Positions 1-7,593 of a stretch of 64,000 nt of DNA are shown piece after piece; positions within the stretch are counted from its first letter, which is position 1; each line of letters opens with the position of its first letter. The stretch is from Streptomyces sp. NRRL S-455. GTDB lineage: Bacteria; Actinomycetota; Actinomycetes; Streptomycetales; Streptomycetaceae. A model generated the notes under the pieces. It made no database searches and was not told the DNA's origin. It saw only the letters and a list, made by a program, of their open reading frames with translations. The stretch is taken from assembly GCF_000717875.1 (NCBI RefSeq), contig NZ_JOCT01000014.1, forward strand, positions 1 through 64,000. The letters run 5' to 3'. The position numbers and the translations under genes are program-made.

Positions 1-1
1 G

Positions 2-1852
2 ACCGTGACCTCGTCACCGGATCCGTCGGTGGTGGGTGAGTCGGTGACGTTCACGGCGACGGTCGCTCCGGTGGCTCCCGGGGCGGGTACGCCGTCGGGC
101 ACGGTCACGTTCGACTTCGGTGACGGTTCGCCGACGGTCACCGGCACCCTGGTGGGCGGCACGGCGACAGCCACCCACGCGTACACCACGACGACGGGCA
201 GCCCGTTCACCGTGACGGCGTCCTATGGCGGTGACGGTGACTTCTCTTCCTCCACCGGCACCGACACCCAGACGGTGAACGTGGCGTCCACGACCACGGC
301 GGTGACCTCGTCGCCGGATCCGTCGGTGGTGGGTGAGTCGGTGACGCAGACGGTGAACGCGGCGTCGACGACCACGACCGTGACCTCGTCACCGGATCCG
401 TCGGTGGTGGGTGAGTCGGTGACGTTCACGGCGACGGTCGCTCCGGTGGCTCCCGGTGCGGGTACGCCGACGGGGACGGTCACGTTCGACTTCGGTGACG
501 GTTCGCCGACGGTCACCGGCACCCTGGTGGGCGGCTCGGCGACGGCCACCCACACCTACACCACGACGACCGGCAGCCCGTTCACGGTCACCGCCTCCTA
601 CGGCGGGGACAGCAACTTCTCCTCCTCCACCGGCACCGACACCCAGACGGTGAACGCGGCCGGAACCACCACCACGGTCGCCACCAGCCCCGACCCCTCG
701 GTCGTCGGCCAACCGGTCACCGCCACCGTGGCAGTGGCCGCCCAGGCACCCGGTGCGGGAACACCGACCGGAAACGTGGTCGTGACCTTCGGGGACGGGT
801 CACCCGCCCAGACCGTGACGCTGGCCGGCGGTACGGCGACGGTCACCCACACCTACACCAGCACCGTGGGCAGCCCCTACACCGTGACCGCCACCTACAC
901 CGGGGACGGTGACTTCAGCGCTTCCACCGGTACCGACACGCAGACGGTGAACGCGGCCGCGACGACCACCACGCTCACGTCGGTTCCCGACCCCTCGGTC
1001 TTCGGCGAACAGGTGACGATCACCGCCACGGTGACACCGACCGCACCCGGAGCCGGTACACCCGGCGGGACGGTGTTCTTCGTCATCAGCGGCGGACCGG
1101 TCCTCAGCGCTCCCGTCGCCGGGGGCACCGCCACCGTCACCACCGACGCCATGACGGTCGGCCCGCACACCATCACCGCCATCTACACCGGCAACAGCAA
1201 CTTCGGCCCGTCGGTCGGCACCGACACCCACACGGTGAACCAGTCGGCCACGACGACCGTGGTGACGTCGTCGCCCGACCCGTCCCTGGTCGGTGAGCAG
1301 GTCACGGCCACGGCCACGGTGACGGCGACCGCTCCGGGTGCGGGGACGCCGACGGGGACCGTCACCTTCGACTTCGGTGACGGCTCCACGCCGGTCCCCG
1401 GAGTCGTCGTGGGCGGCACGGCCACGGCAACCCACAGCTACACCACGACGACCGGCAGCCCGTTCACCATCATCGCCACCTACGGAGGCGACACCAGCTT
1501 CGCAGCTTCCTCGGACACCGACTCCCACACGGTCGGCGCGGCGGACACCACGACCACGGTGAGTTCCACGCCCGATCCGTCGGTGGTGGGTGAGCCGGTG
1601 ACGGTCACGGCGACGGTGGCTGCGGACGCTCCGGGCGTGGGTACGCCGACGGGGACGGTGGTCTTCGACTTCGGTGACGGCTCGCCGACGGTCAACGGCA
1701 CGCTGTCGGGCGGCGTGGCCACGGTCACGCACCCGTACGCCACCACGGCGGGCAGCCCCTACACCATCACCGCCGTCTACACCGGGACCGGCGACTTCAA
1801 CACCTCCACCGGTACCGACACGCAGATCCGTCGGTGGTGGGCGAGCTGGTGA
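2..1852 (+). CDS. Ig-like domain repeat protein, 5'-truncated and frame-broken
   Basis: The gene is open at the left edge of the window, so its start and any signal peptide are outside. It encodes about six Ig-like/PKD-type repeats of roughly 95-100 residues. Each begins near TSSPDPSVVGESVT, passes a conserved FDFGDGSP core and ends near GTDTQTVN. Such repeats form beta-sandwich stalks of secreted or cell-wall adhesin-like proteins; the function here is inferred from architecture only. One repeat is reduced to about 26 residues (near 300-380). At about 1826 the frame is lost: after ...GTDTQ the linker and start of the next repeat are missing and translation runs into an unrelated tail. The protein continues in another frame from about 1834. 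No anchor motif is visible. Confidence 0.75.
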   Translation, partial: TVTSSPDPSVVGESVTFTATVAPVAPGAGTPSGTVTFDFGDGSPTVTGTLVGGTATATHAYTTTTGSPFTVTASYGGDGDFSSSTGTDTQTVNVASTTTAVTSSPDPSVVGESVTQTVNAASTTTTVTSSPDPSVVGESVTFTATVAPVAPGAGTPTGTVTFDFGDGSPTVTGTLVGGSATATHTYTTTTGSPFTVTASYGGDSNFSSSTGTDTQTVNAAGTTTTVATSPDPSVVGQPVTATVAVAAQAPGAGTPTGNVVVTFGDGSPAQTVTLAGGTATVTHTYTSTVGSPYTVTATYTGDGDFSASTGTDTQTVNAAATTTTLTSVPDPSVFGEQVTITATVTPTAPGAGTPGGTVFFVISGGPVLSAPVAGGTATVTTDAMTVGPHTITAIYTGNSNFGPSVGTDTHTVNQSATTTVVTSSPDPSLVGEQVTATATVTATAPGAGTPTGTVTFDFGDGSTPVPGVVVGGTATATHSYTTTTGSPFTIIATYGGDTSFAASSDTDSHTVGAADTTTTVSSTPDPSVVGEPVTVTATVAADAPGVGTPTGTVVFDFGDGSPTVNGTLSGGVATVTHPYATTAGSPYTITAVYTGTGDFNTSTGTDTQIRRWWASW

Positions 1853-2334
1853 CGGTCACGGCGACGGTGGCTCCGGTGGCTCCGGGGGCGGGTACGCCGA
1901 CGGGGACGGTGGTCTTCGACTTCGGTGACGGCTCGCCGACAGTCAACGGAACCCTCTCCGGGGGCACCGCGACGGCCACCCACACCTACACGGACACGGT
2001 GGGGAGCCCCTACACCATCACGGTCTCGTACGGCGGGGACACCGACTTCACCGGCTCTTCCGGGTCGGACACGCAGACGGTGAACCAGGCCGCGACGACG
2101 ACCACGGTGAGTTCCACGCCCGATCCGTCGGTGGTGGGCGAGCTGGTGACGGTCACGGCGACGGTGTCGACTTCGGCGACGGCTCGGGGACGACCTCCGC
2201 GACAGTGGCAGGCGGAGTGGCCACGGCCACGCACATCTACACGGACACGGCCGGCAGTCCGTACACCATCACCGCGAACTACGGAGGGGACGCGAACTTC
2301 GCCGGCTCCTCGGGGTCGGACACGCAGACGGTGA
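1834..2334 (+). CDS. Ig-like repeat protein, second fragment in another frame
   Basis: This is the continuation of the preceding repeat protein, shifted in frame after a junction near 1826. It carries one nearly complete Ig-like repeat (SVVGELVTVTATV... to ...SDTQTVNQ) and the start of another. That second repeat is cut near 2166, where the DNA jumps to a downstream part of the repeat and the frame is lost again; the remaining Arg-rich translation is not real coding. It is probably not an independent gene. It is either part of a pseudogene or an assembly product of near-identical repeats. Confidence 0.5.
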   Translation: MVGELVTVTATVAPVAPGAGTPTGTVVFDFGDGSPTVNGTLSGGTATATHTYTDTVGSPYTITVSYGGDTDFTGSSGSDTQTVNQAATTTTVSSTPDPSVVGELVTVTATVSTSATARGRPPRQWQAEWPRPRTSTRTRPAVRTPSPRTTEGTRTSPAPRGRTRRR

Positions 2335-2834
2335 ACCAGGCGGCGACGACGGCCACGGTGTCGTCGTCTCCTGACCCGTCGGTGGTGGGTGAGTCGGTGA
2401 CGGTGACGGCGGCGGCGGTGACGTTCGACTTCGGTGACGGTTCGCCGACGGTCAACGGCACCTTGTCGGGCGGTGTGGCCACGGTCACGCACCCGTACGC
2501 CACCACGACGGGCAGTCCGTTCACCATCACGGCGACCTACGCCGGGGACGGGGACTTCGCCGGGGACACCGCTACGGACACGCAGACGGTGAACCAGGCG
2601 GCGACGACGGCCACGGTGTCGTCGTCTCCTGACCCGTCGGTGGTGGGTGAGTCGGTGACGGTGACGGCGGCGGCGGGGACGACCGCGGCGACGGTGTCGG
2701 GAGGAGTGGCCACGGCCACCCACCCCTACACCACGACGACCGGCAGTCCGTTCACCATCACGGCGGCCTACGGCGGGGACACGGACTTCGCCGGGGACAC
2801 CGCGACGGACACCCAGGTGGTTGAAGCGGCATAG
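2205..2834 (+). CDS. Ig-like repeat protein, C-terminal fragment
   Basis: This third-frame segment encodes the last Ig-like repeats and the C-terminus, which ends in ...DTQVVEAA with no sortase motif or membrane anchor. Two of its repeats are shortened in frame: the TVTAA of one repeat joins directly to VTFDFGDG or to TVSGGVATATH, skipping the usual APGAGTPTGT segment. The same class of deletion therefore occurs at least four times across the locus, always between homologous repeat positions. A strong hairpin follows the stop codon, which marks this as the true 3' end of the transcription unit. Confidence 0.55.
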   Translation: MAGGVATATHIYTDTAGSPYTITANYGGDANFAGSSGSDTQTVNQAATTATVSSSPDPSVVGESVTVTAAAVTFDFGDGSPTVNGTLSGGVATVTHPYATTTGSPFTITATYAGDGDFAGDTATDTQTVNQAATTATVSSSPDPSVVGESVTVTAAAGTTAATVSGGVATATHPYTTTTGSPFTITAAYGGDTDFAGDTATDTQVVEAA

Positions 2835-2850
2835 GCACAGCCACAGGACG

Positions 2851-2908
2851 AGGCCCGCGGGCCGGTGATCGAGGTCTCTCAGATCTCGACTCGCCGGCCC
2901 GCGGGTCT
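2851..2908 (+). terminator. Hairpin terminator after the repeat protein
   Basis: A long inverted repeat begins 17 bases after the stop codon. One arm contains GGCCCGCGGGCCGG and the other CCGGCCCGCGGG, with further partial pairing toward the loop, followed by TCTTGTC. It resembles a GC-rich intrinsic terminator of the type usual in Streptomyces. Confidence 0.7.
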
Positions 2909-2988
2909 TGTCGGTGCCGGCGCCGACGTGCCGACGGCGCGCATGGTGGCAGCAGCCGGGCAGGCCGCACGCGGACTGACGACGCCGG

Positions 2989-3495
2989 TCAGAGCGGCAC
3001 GCGCATGCAGACTCGTGGCCAGCGGTCCAGTCCGTGTTCGGCTTCCGTTGTGCGGATCGCGCGCAAACCGGGAGTGAGGTCCGGCTCGGACAGGGGCAGG
3101 AAACCGAGGCGGGCGTAGTAGGGGGCGTTCCACGGGACTTCGGTGAACGTGGTCAGCGTCAGGGCGGTCAGGCCTTCCTCGCGGGCCCGGTCGGCGGCAT
3201 GCGCGAGGAGGGCCCGGCCCACTCCACGGCGCGCGGCGCGCGGATGGACCGAGACCTGCTCGATGTGCAGGGCCCCGTCCACGGGCTCGGCGACGAGGTA
3301 CGCGACCGGGAGGTCCCGCTCGTCCGCCGCGACCCAGCAGCGGCCCGCCGCGCGGTAGCGCTCCAGCACGTCGAGTCCCGGAGGCTCGTCGTCGGCGATC
3401 TCGGGCATGCCGAGGTCCCGGAAGGGCGCGCCGGCGGCACGCTCTATGTCCTGGAGGGCGGGTAGTTCGGCGTGGTCCGCGAGGCGAATGCGCAT
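2989..3495 (-). CDS. GNAT family N-acetyltransferase
   Basis: A 168-residue single-domain GNAT acetyltransferase using acetyl-CoA; the substrate is unknown. The acetyl-CoA pyrophosphate-binding motif A is seen as VSVHPRAARRGVGRALL at about residues 81-97, and the C-terminal half has the family's NAPYYARLGF pattern at about 124-133. The length is normal for a stand-alone member. It begins with ATG (MRIRLADHAEL) and appears to be its own transcription unit, with an inverted repeat on its upstream side belonging to the next minus-strand gene. Sequence alone does not separate an amino-group resistance enzyme from a housekeeping one. Confidence 0.88.
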   Translation of the reverse strand: MRIRLADHAELPALQDIERAAGAPFRDLGMPEIADDEPPGLDVLERYRAAGRCWVAADERDLPVAYLVAEPVDGALHIEQVSVHPRAARRGVGRALLAHAADRAREEGLTALTLTTFTEVPWNAPYYARLGFLPLSEPDLTPGLRAIRTTEAEHGLDRWPRVCMRVPL

Positions 3496-3519
3496 ACCGC
3501 GAGTATGGGGTGTAGCCCA

Positions 3520-3552
3520 CAGGCCCCGCGGGGTCAGCCGTGGCGGGGCCTG
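3520..3552 (-). terminator. Terminator-like hairpin downstream of the zinc-ribbon gene
   Basis: A perfect 10-bp inverted repeat, CAGGCCCCGC ... GCGGGGCCTG, with a 13-base loop. It lies between the 3' end of the minus-strand gene at 3635 and the start of the GNAT gene, so it probably ends transcription of the former. Confidence 0.6.
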
Positions 3553-3634
3553 CTGAACTCCTCGATGAGCACGGGGTACTGCTCTCCACTGTGCTGGTTC
3601 GGGTCTGGCGGCCGTCTCCGCGTGAGCGGCCCGG

Positions 3635-4333
3635 TCAGTGCCCGCGCTCCAGCGCGTCGGCCGGGGCGTTCACGGGCCGCGGTGTGCCGGTGAGGTCGAG
3701 GACGAACAGGGGGACGCCCAGGGCGTCGGCGCGGGCCCGGGCGTCGTCGGCGTACCCGGCGAGGGAGACATAGAGGCAGTCCGCCGACTCGGTCATGGCC
3801 GTCAGCCACAGGCACTCCACGTCCCGCAGGGTCGCCGGACGATCGGCCGGGTCGACCTGGGCGACGACGCCGCGGGCGGCGAGTCCGATGCCGGACGGCG
3901 GACGCTGATCCGCCCGGCGGACACCCCGGTAGCCGAGCCAGCGCAGGTACAGGGCGGTGGCCGTGACGGCGTCGAGGGCGGTGCGGATCGTGACGGAGTG
4001 GAAGGGAGGCCGGGCGGGGGCTGTTCCCCGCTCGGTGGCGGTTTCCGGCGTGAGGGGTGCCGGAGGTTCCGTCGCGTCCACCACCGGCACCCGCAGCAGC
4101 ACCCCGCAGGAGCACCCCACCTCCGGACGCGGCCACTCCCCGCACCGCCCGCATGCCTCGCACCGCACCGTCACCCAGTCGTCCTGCCAGACCCGGTGCG
4201 CGACAGGCGCCGCCACTCCGTGCCGGTCCAGTCGCGGGGCGACCGGGGCGCCGCACACACACGGGTACGCCGGGGCCGCGTAGCGGTGCTCGCGCAGGCA
4301 GGCCGGGCAGCGCACCGGCACGCTCTCGGCCAT
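3635..4333 (-). CDS. Zinc-ribbon protein with Mrr-like C-terminal fold
   Basis: About 232 residues. The N-terminal third has several Cys pairs: CPAC at 9-12, CVC at 25-27, CEACGRC at 58-64 and CSC at 74-76. This suggests two or more zinc ribbons. The C-terminal part (SGIGLAARGVVAQVD, then LYVSLAGYADDARARADALGVPLFVLDL) follows the strand/helix pattern of Mrr-type restriction-endonuclease-like domains, but the usual Asp and QxK catalytic residues are not evident, so it may be a non-cleaving relative. I chose the ATG at 4333 because GGAG lies five bases upstream; a GTG two codons earlier is possible. Function is inferred with low certainty. Confidence 0.6.
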   Translation of the reverse strand: MAESVPVRCPACLREHRYAAPAYPCVCGAPVAPRLDRHGVAAPVAHRVWQDDWVTVRCEACGRCGEWPRPEVGCSCGVLLRVPVVDATEPPAPLTPETATERGTAPARPPFHSVTIRTALDAVTATALYLRWLGYRGVRRADQRPPSGIGLAARGVVAQVDPADRPATLRDVECLWLTAMTESADCLYVSLAGYADDARARADALGVPLFVLDLTGTPRPVNAPADALERGH

Positions 4334-4574
4334 GGTCACTCCAGGACGGCGTCACGTCGGGTCAGCGCTTCCATCGTGCGCCCACGAACCCCCGCCTGTC
4401 CGGCGCTTGCCGAGGGGAGTGCGATTTCCGACAGCCGGAGCGGGAGTACTCGATGGCCCGAATGGCCTCTGCCGGGCACGGCAGTTGAGATCCTCAAGCG
4501 AGATGAACGGGCCGCCCCATACGCGTTCCGGGGTCCTCCGGAGCGTGGGCGGCCCAAGCGTGCCGAGGGCCGGG

Positions 4575-5228
4575 TCAGTCCCCGCCGCCTCCGCCCCCAC
4601 CCCCACCTCCGCCCCCACTCTCGTCCCCGCCCCAGCCCCAGTCCCAGCCCCAGTAGAGGCGACTCCCACCGCCGCCGTACATGCTGCGCGGCGAGTGCTT
4701 GAGGAGGCGCCTGCCGCCCACTTCGGCCCGCGGGACCAGCCCCGCCCGCAGAGCGAAGCGCGGCACCATCCGCTTCAGGGCCGCCTCGCCGTGCAGCGCG
4801 ATGGCGAGCAGCCGCTCCTGGTCCGTCAGGCCGAGTCTGCTCGTGGGCAGCGGATGGCGCTGCCGCAGGGCTCGCACCTGACGGCGGGCGCCGCGTGTCG
4901 CGCCGAGCAGCGGGTAGCGCAGCAGGCCCGCCCCCGCGAGCGGAACACGCATGTCGGCCAGCGCGACCAGGACGCCAGGGTCCTTCACCAACGTCCGGAG
5001 ATCAGCGGGCTCGTGGAGGGCGTCGTACACCGCCTGCGCCAGCGGGGGCGGGGGCCGTTCCGCGCTCATGGCGTCCGCGATGACCGCCCGGACCGTCCCC
5101 GGCCGGCCGGCCTCCGCCAGGCCCCGCAGGTGCAGATCGACCACGGCGACGGTGACGGCGGCCCGCGGGCCTTCCCCCAGCAGTGCGATCTCGTGCGGCT
5201 CCAGCCGGCCCACCGTTCCGTCGCTCAT
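4575..5228 (-). CDS. TIGR04222-like protein with poly-glycine tail
   Basis: 217 residues. The N-terminus (LEPHEIALLGEGPRAAVTVAVVDLHLRG) matches the pattern of the actinobacterial TIGR04222 family, whose members usually have membrane helices and a Gly/Cys-rich C-terminus. Here no convincing membrane segment is seen, and the protein ends in a WGWDWGWGG stretch followed by about twelve consecutive Gly and a final Asp. The DNA for this tail is a C-rich simple run prone to slippage. The ATG has a purine-rich ribosome binding site (GGGGGTGAAG). Function unknown. Assignment to the family is from the sequence pattern only. Confidence 0.6.
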   Translation of the reverse strand: MSDGTVGRLEPHEIALLGEGPRAAVTVAVVDLHLRGLAEAGRPGTVRAVIADAMSAERPPPPLAQAVYDALHEPADLRTLVKDPGVLVALADMRVPLAGAGLLRYPLLGATRGARRQVRALRQRHPLPTSRLGLTDQERLLAIALHGEAALKRMVPRFALRAGLVPRAEVGGRRLLKHSPRSMYGGGGSRLYWGWDWGWGGDESGGGGGGGGGGGGD

Positions 5229-5387
5229 GGCTTCACCCCCGTGCCGAGGCCCGCCGCCCCCGTGCCGACGGGCCCCGTGTGCCGGGGATGTGCCCGGCCC
5301 CGGGGGTGGTTGAAGCCCCCCGGGGCCGGGTTCAGAGGTTGATTTGAGGGTTCCGTACGGGGAGTACGACCGGTGCCGTGGACGGAT

Positions 5388-5624
5388 TCACGCTCCGTGA
5401 TGCTCCGACAGCCCCGGCCAGTCGTCCGGGCCGCCGCCCTGCCACTCGACGATGTCGCTCTCCGCGACATCGGTGACGTACAGGTCGGCCAGCCGCAGGA
5501 TCTCGGCGACGTCATCGGTGTGTGTGGCGACGCCCAACGGCTCGTCGTCCAGGGTGACCCGGCGGGAACCGTCCAGGGCCGGGGCGTGGACCACGACATG
5601 CGGATGCTCGGTCGGATGTGCCAT
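5388..5624 (-). CDS. Small conserved hypothetical protein
   Basis: A 78-residue acidic protein starting at MAHPTEHPHVVVHAP and ending at SEHHGA. An ATG further upstream in the same frame is possible, but the start at 5624 is preceded by GAAGG and gives a compact, plausible protein. The central part (RVTLDDEPLGVATHTDDVAEILRLADL) looks like a small alpha/beta fold. No catalytic motif, signal or membrane segment is visible. I do not recognise a function. Confidence 0.6.
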   Translation of the reverse strand: MAHPTEHPHVVVHAPALDGSRRVTLDDEPLGVATHTDDVAEILRLADLYVTDVAESDIVEWQGGGPDDWPGLSEHHGA

Positions 5625-5938
5625 GCCTTCAGGCTGCTCCGGCCGGGACGGATCCGCATTCCGGATGTCTCCAAGGCTGGTTCCGGGTGGCGCCGCCTCT
5701 GTGGGCACAAGGGGGCATTTCATAATGTGAAAGTTAGTTTCTGTTTACCGGCAGATCGTCGCCCGGTCGGTGAGGCTCGTCAAGGGGGCCGCCGCCGTAG
5801 CCCGCCGTCTGTGGAGGTGTCCGGGCGGGTCCTCGGCTAGGGTCGACTCGTGGCGGGAGCGGCGCGTCCGCAGGGCCGCCCCGATGCGCTCCACGGCGGG
5901 TGATCCGGGCGCAGGTCACGATGGCATTTGGGGGCAGA

Positions 5939-6190
5939 ATGCGACTGAGGGTGGAGTTCACCACGGAGCCCTTCGACCTCGACGAGGCTCCCGCGCACGC
6001 GCTGGTGGCCCGCGAGGTCGTGGAGGCCGCCGAACTGGACGCCGTGGACGTCGGCCCGTTCGGCAACACCGTGGAGGGCGGTGCCGGTACCGTGCTCACC
6101 GCCGTCGACGCCCTGCTCCGCAGGACCTTGGAGGCGGGCGCCACGCGCATCTCGCTCCAGGTCAACGTGATCGAGGAGGGCGAACGGTGA
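5939..6190 (+). CDS. Thiamine-binding-like (MTH1187/YkoF family) protein
   Basis: About 83 residues from MRLRVEFTTEPFDLDE. The VDVGPFGNTVEGGAGTVLTA stretch, then EAGATRISLQVNV, matches the ferredoxin-like MTH1187/YqgV family, known to bind thiamine or related pyrimidines in some members. The start at 5939 is preferred because GGGGGCAGA precedes it; two earlier ATGs in frame exist. It overlaps the next gene by 4 bp (GTGA), so the two are translationally coupled. Its place at the head of the urate operon region is known to me only as context; a role in purine breakdown is not established. Confidence 0.72.
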   Translation: MRLRVEFTTEPFDLDEAPAHALVAREVVEAAELDAVDVGPFGNTVEGGAGTVLTAVDALLRRTLEAGATRISLQVNVIEEGER

Positions 6191-6555
6191 GCGGTGCGGG
6201 CGACGAGCCGTTCATCGCCGCAGTGAAGCCCCTGGTCGATGCCATGGGCGGCGAGATGATCCCGCCGGACGAGGCCGGCCCGGACGATGTCGTCCTCTCC
6301 TGGGAGGGCCGCGACGCCGTCGCCGTCCGCCTGCCCCAGCTCGCCGACTCCCTCGATCACATCCTGGCCGCCATGGAGCGCCGCAAGGGCGTGCCGCTAG
6401 CCGACCTGGACCGCAAGGCCAAGCAGGAGGTCGTGCGGATGCTCGAGGCGCGCGGCGCCTTCTCCGTGCGGCACGGGGTGGAGACCGTGGCGAGCGCCCT
6501 CGGTGTCAGCCGCTTCACCGTCTACAACTACCTCAACCGCGAGAAGGGGATCTGA
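6187..6555 (+). CDS. YheO/DauR-like helix-turn-helix regulator
   Basis: 122 residues, GTG start overlapping the previous stop. The N-terminal half is a small PAS-like region (AVKPLVDAMGGEMIPPDE... LSWEGRDAVAVRLPQ). The C-terminal half (VVRMLEARGAFSVRHGVETVASALGVSRFTVYNYLNRE) is the HTH_22 domain of YheO/DauR-type regulators. It is shorter than the usual 220-240-residue YheO proteins. It lies 120 bp upstream of the urate catabolic operon on the same strand, so it is a good candidate for a local regulator, alongside the IclR protein at 32367. Which of the two binds the palindromes at 6567-6599 is not decided by sequence. Confidence 0.78.
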   Translation: MSGAGDEPFIAAVKPLVDAMGGEMIPPDEAGPDDVVLSWEGRDAVAVRLPQLADSLDHILAAMERRKGVPLADLDRKAKQEVVRMLEARGAFSVRHGVETVASALGVSRFTVYNYLNREKGI

Positions 6556-6566
6556 CCGGCTTCGTC

Positions 6567-6599
6567 TTCCGCGGCGGGAATTTTCAACAAACTGTTGAC
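6567..6599 (+). promoter_or_regulatory. Putative operator and -35 region of the urate operon
   Basis: Two inverted repeats lie between the regulator and the urate operon. TTCC-N6-GGAA spans 6567-6580, and TTCAAC-AAACT-GTTGAC spans 6583-6599. The TTGACG inside the second could be the -35 hexamer. The second motif recurs as TTCAAC-AGAAA-GTTGAA upstream of allantoinase at 33367, with the same 5-base spacing, which suggests shared control of urate and allantoin breakdown. Confidence 0.55.
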
Positions 6600-6674
6600 G
6601 CGCTGTCGTGGGAGGGCGTTAGCTATCGGCACGCCCGTTCAGCACGAAGGCCGGAACCGGCCACGGAGGCTGCC

Positions 6675-7589
6675 GTGACTCCCACTTCCACGCCGGGCCT
6701 GGCCCGGTTCAACGCCCTCGAGGAGCACGCGGCCTTCACCGCACTCCACGAGGCGTGCGCTTCCACGGCGTGGGTCGAGCGGCTGCTCGCGGCCCGCCCG
6801 TGTGCCACCGCCGAGGAGCTGTACGCCGCGAGCGACGCCGCCATGGCGGAGCTGACGGCCGAGGACCTCGCGGAGGCGATGGCCGGCCACCCGCCCATCG
6901 GCCGCCCGAAGCCCGGCGACCCCACCTCGGCACGGGAACAGCGCGGCATGACGGACGCCTCCGACGCGCTCAAGGCGGAGATGCTGGAACTGAACCTCGC
7001 CTATCAGGAGAAGTTCGGCCATGTCTTCCTGATCTGCGCCACCGGCCGGACCGCCGAGCAGATGCGCGACGCGGTCAGGGAACGGATCGGCAACACACCG
7101 GAGCGGGAGCGGGAGATCGTCCGCACCGAGCTGGGCAAGATCAACCGTATCCGGCTCGCCCGCCTCGTCGAAGAAGACCGAAGAGGACACCTGACCATGA
7201 GCAGCACCACCGCCTCCGTGTCCACGCACATCCTGGACACCAGCGTCGGCCGCCCCGCCGAGGCCGTCGCCGTCCACCTCTCCGTCCGCTCGGGACGTGC
7301 GGCGGACTGGCAGGCACTCGGCGGCTCCGCGACCGACGCGGACGGGCGGTGCAAGGACCTCCCGGCCCTGCCGGAGGGGACCACCCACGTACGGCTCGAC
7401 TTCGCCGTCGAACCGTACTTCGAGAAGAAGCAAGCAGCCGATGCGCAGCAGGACGCCCCCGCGAACCGGGACAGCGGTGCCGTGTTCTTCCCCGAAGTGG
7501 CGGTCACCTTCGCCGTGAAGCCCGGGGAGCACTATCACGTGCCGCTGCTGCTCAACCCGTTCGGCTACTCCGTATACCGAGGGAGCTAG
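6675..7589 (+). CDS. OHCU decarboxylase fused to 5-hydroxyisourate hydrolase
   Basis: 304 residues with two urate-pathway domains in one frame. Residues 1-170 are 2-oxo-4-hydroxy-4-carboxy-5-ureidoimidazoline decarboxylase: GHPPIG at 71-76, SAREQ at 85-89, FGHVFLICATGR at 114-125. Residues 175-304 are the transthyretin-like 5-hydroxyisourate hydrolase, beginning MSSTTASVSTHILD and ending with its YRGS signature. Together they convert 5-hydroxyisourate, the uricase product, to S-allantoin. Actinobacteria usually have two genes. Here a TGA at 7192-7194 in the +1 frame and an ATG at 7197, with GAGG ten bases upstream, look like the remains of separate genes. The GTG start at 6675 has GGAGG five bases before it. 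Internal initiation at 7197 could still give free hydrolase. Confidence 0.9.
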   Translation: MTPTSTPGLARFNALEEHAAFTALHEACASTAWVERLLAARPCATAEELYAASDAAMAELTAEDLAEAMAGHPPIGRPKPGDPTSAREQRGMTDASDALKAEMLELNLAYQEKFGHVFLICATGRTAEQMRDAVRERIGNTPEREREIVRTELGKINRIRLARLVEEDRRGHLTMSSTTASVSTHILDTSVGRPAEAVAVHLSVRSGRAADWQALGGSATDADGRCKDLPALPEGTTHVRLDFAVEPYFEKKQAADAQQDAPANRDSGAVFFPEVAVTFAVKPGEHYHVPLLLNPFGYSVYRGS

Positions 7590-7593
7590 CTGC

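Larger units (their letters stand above)
2..2830 (+). repeat. Tandem ~290-300 bp Ig-domain coding repeats with internal collapses
   Basis: Imperfect direct repeats of about 290-300 bp with highly conserved stretches recurring every unit, for example the segment encoding SPDPSVVGE and that encoding FDFGDGSP. Several units are shortened (about 300-380, 1826, 2166, 2400-2420, 2665-2690). These junctions join equivalent low-complexity GAC/GGC-rich stretches, as expected from slipped recombination or from read misassembly. Confidence 0.8.

Noticed and set aside
800..1732. Long open frame on the opposite strand of the Ig-repeat gene
   Set aside because: It is Arg/Gly/Asp-rich and follows the codon repeats of the plus-strand gene; it is a mirror frame of GC-rich repeats, not a gene.
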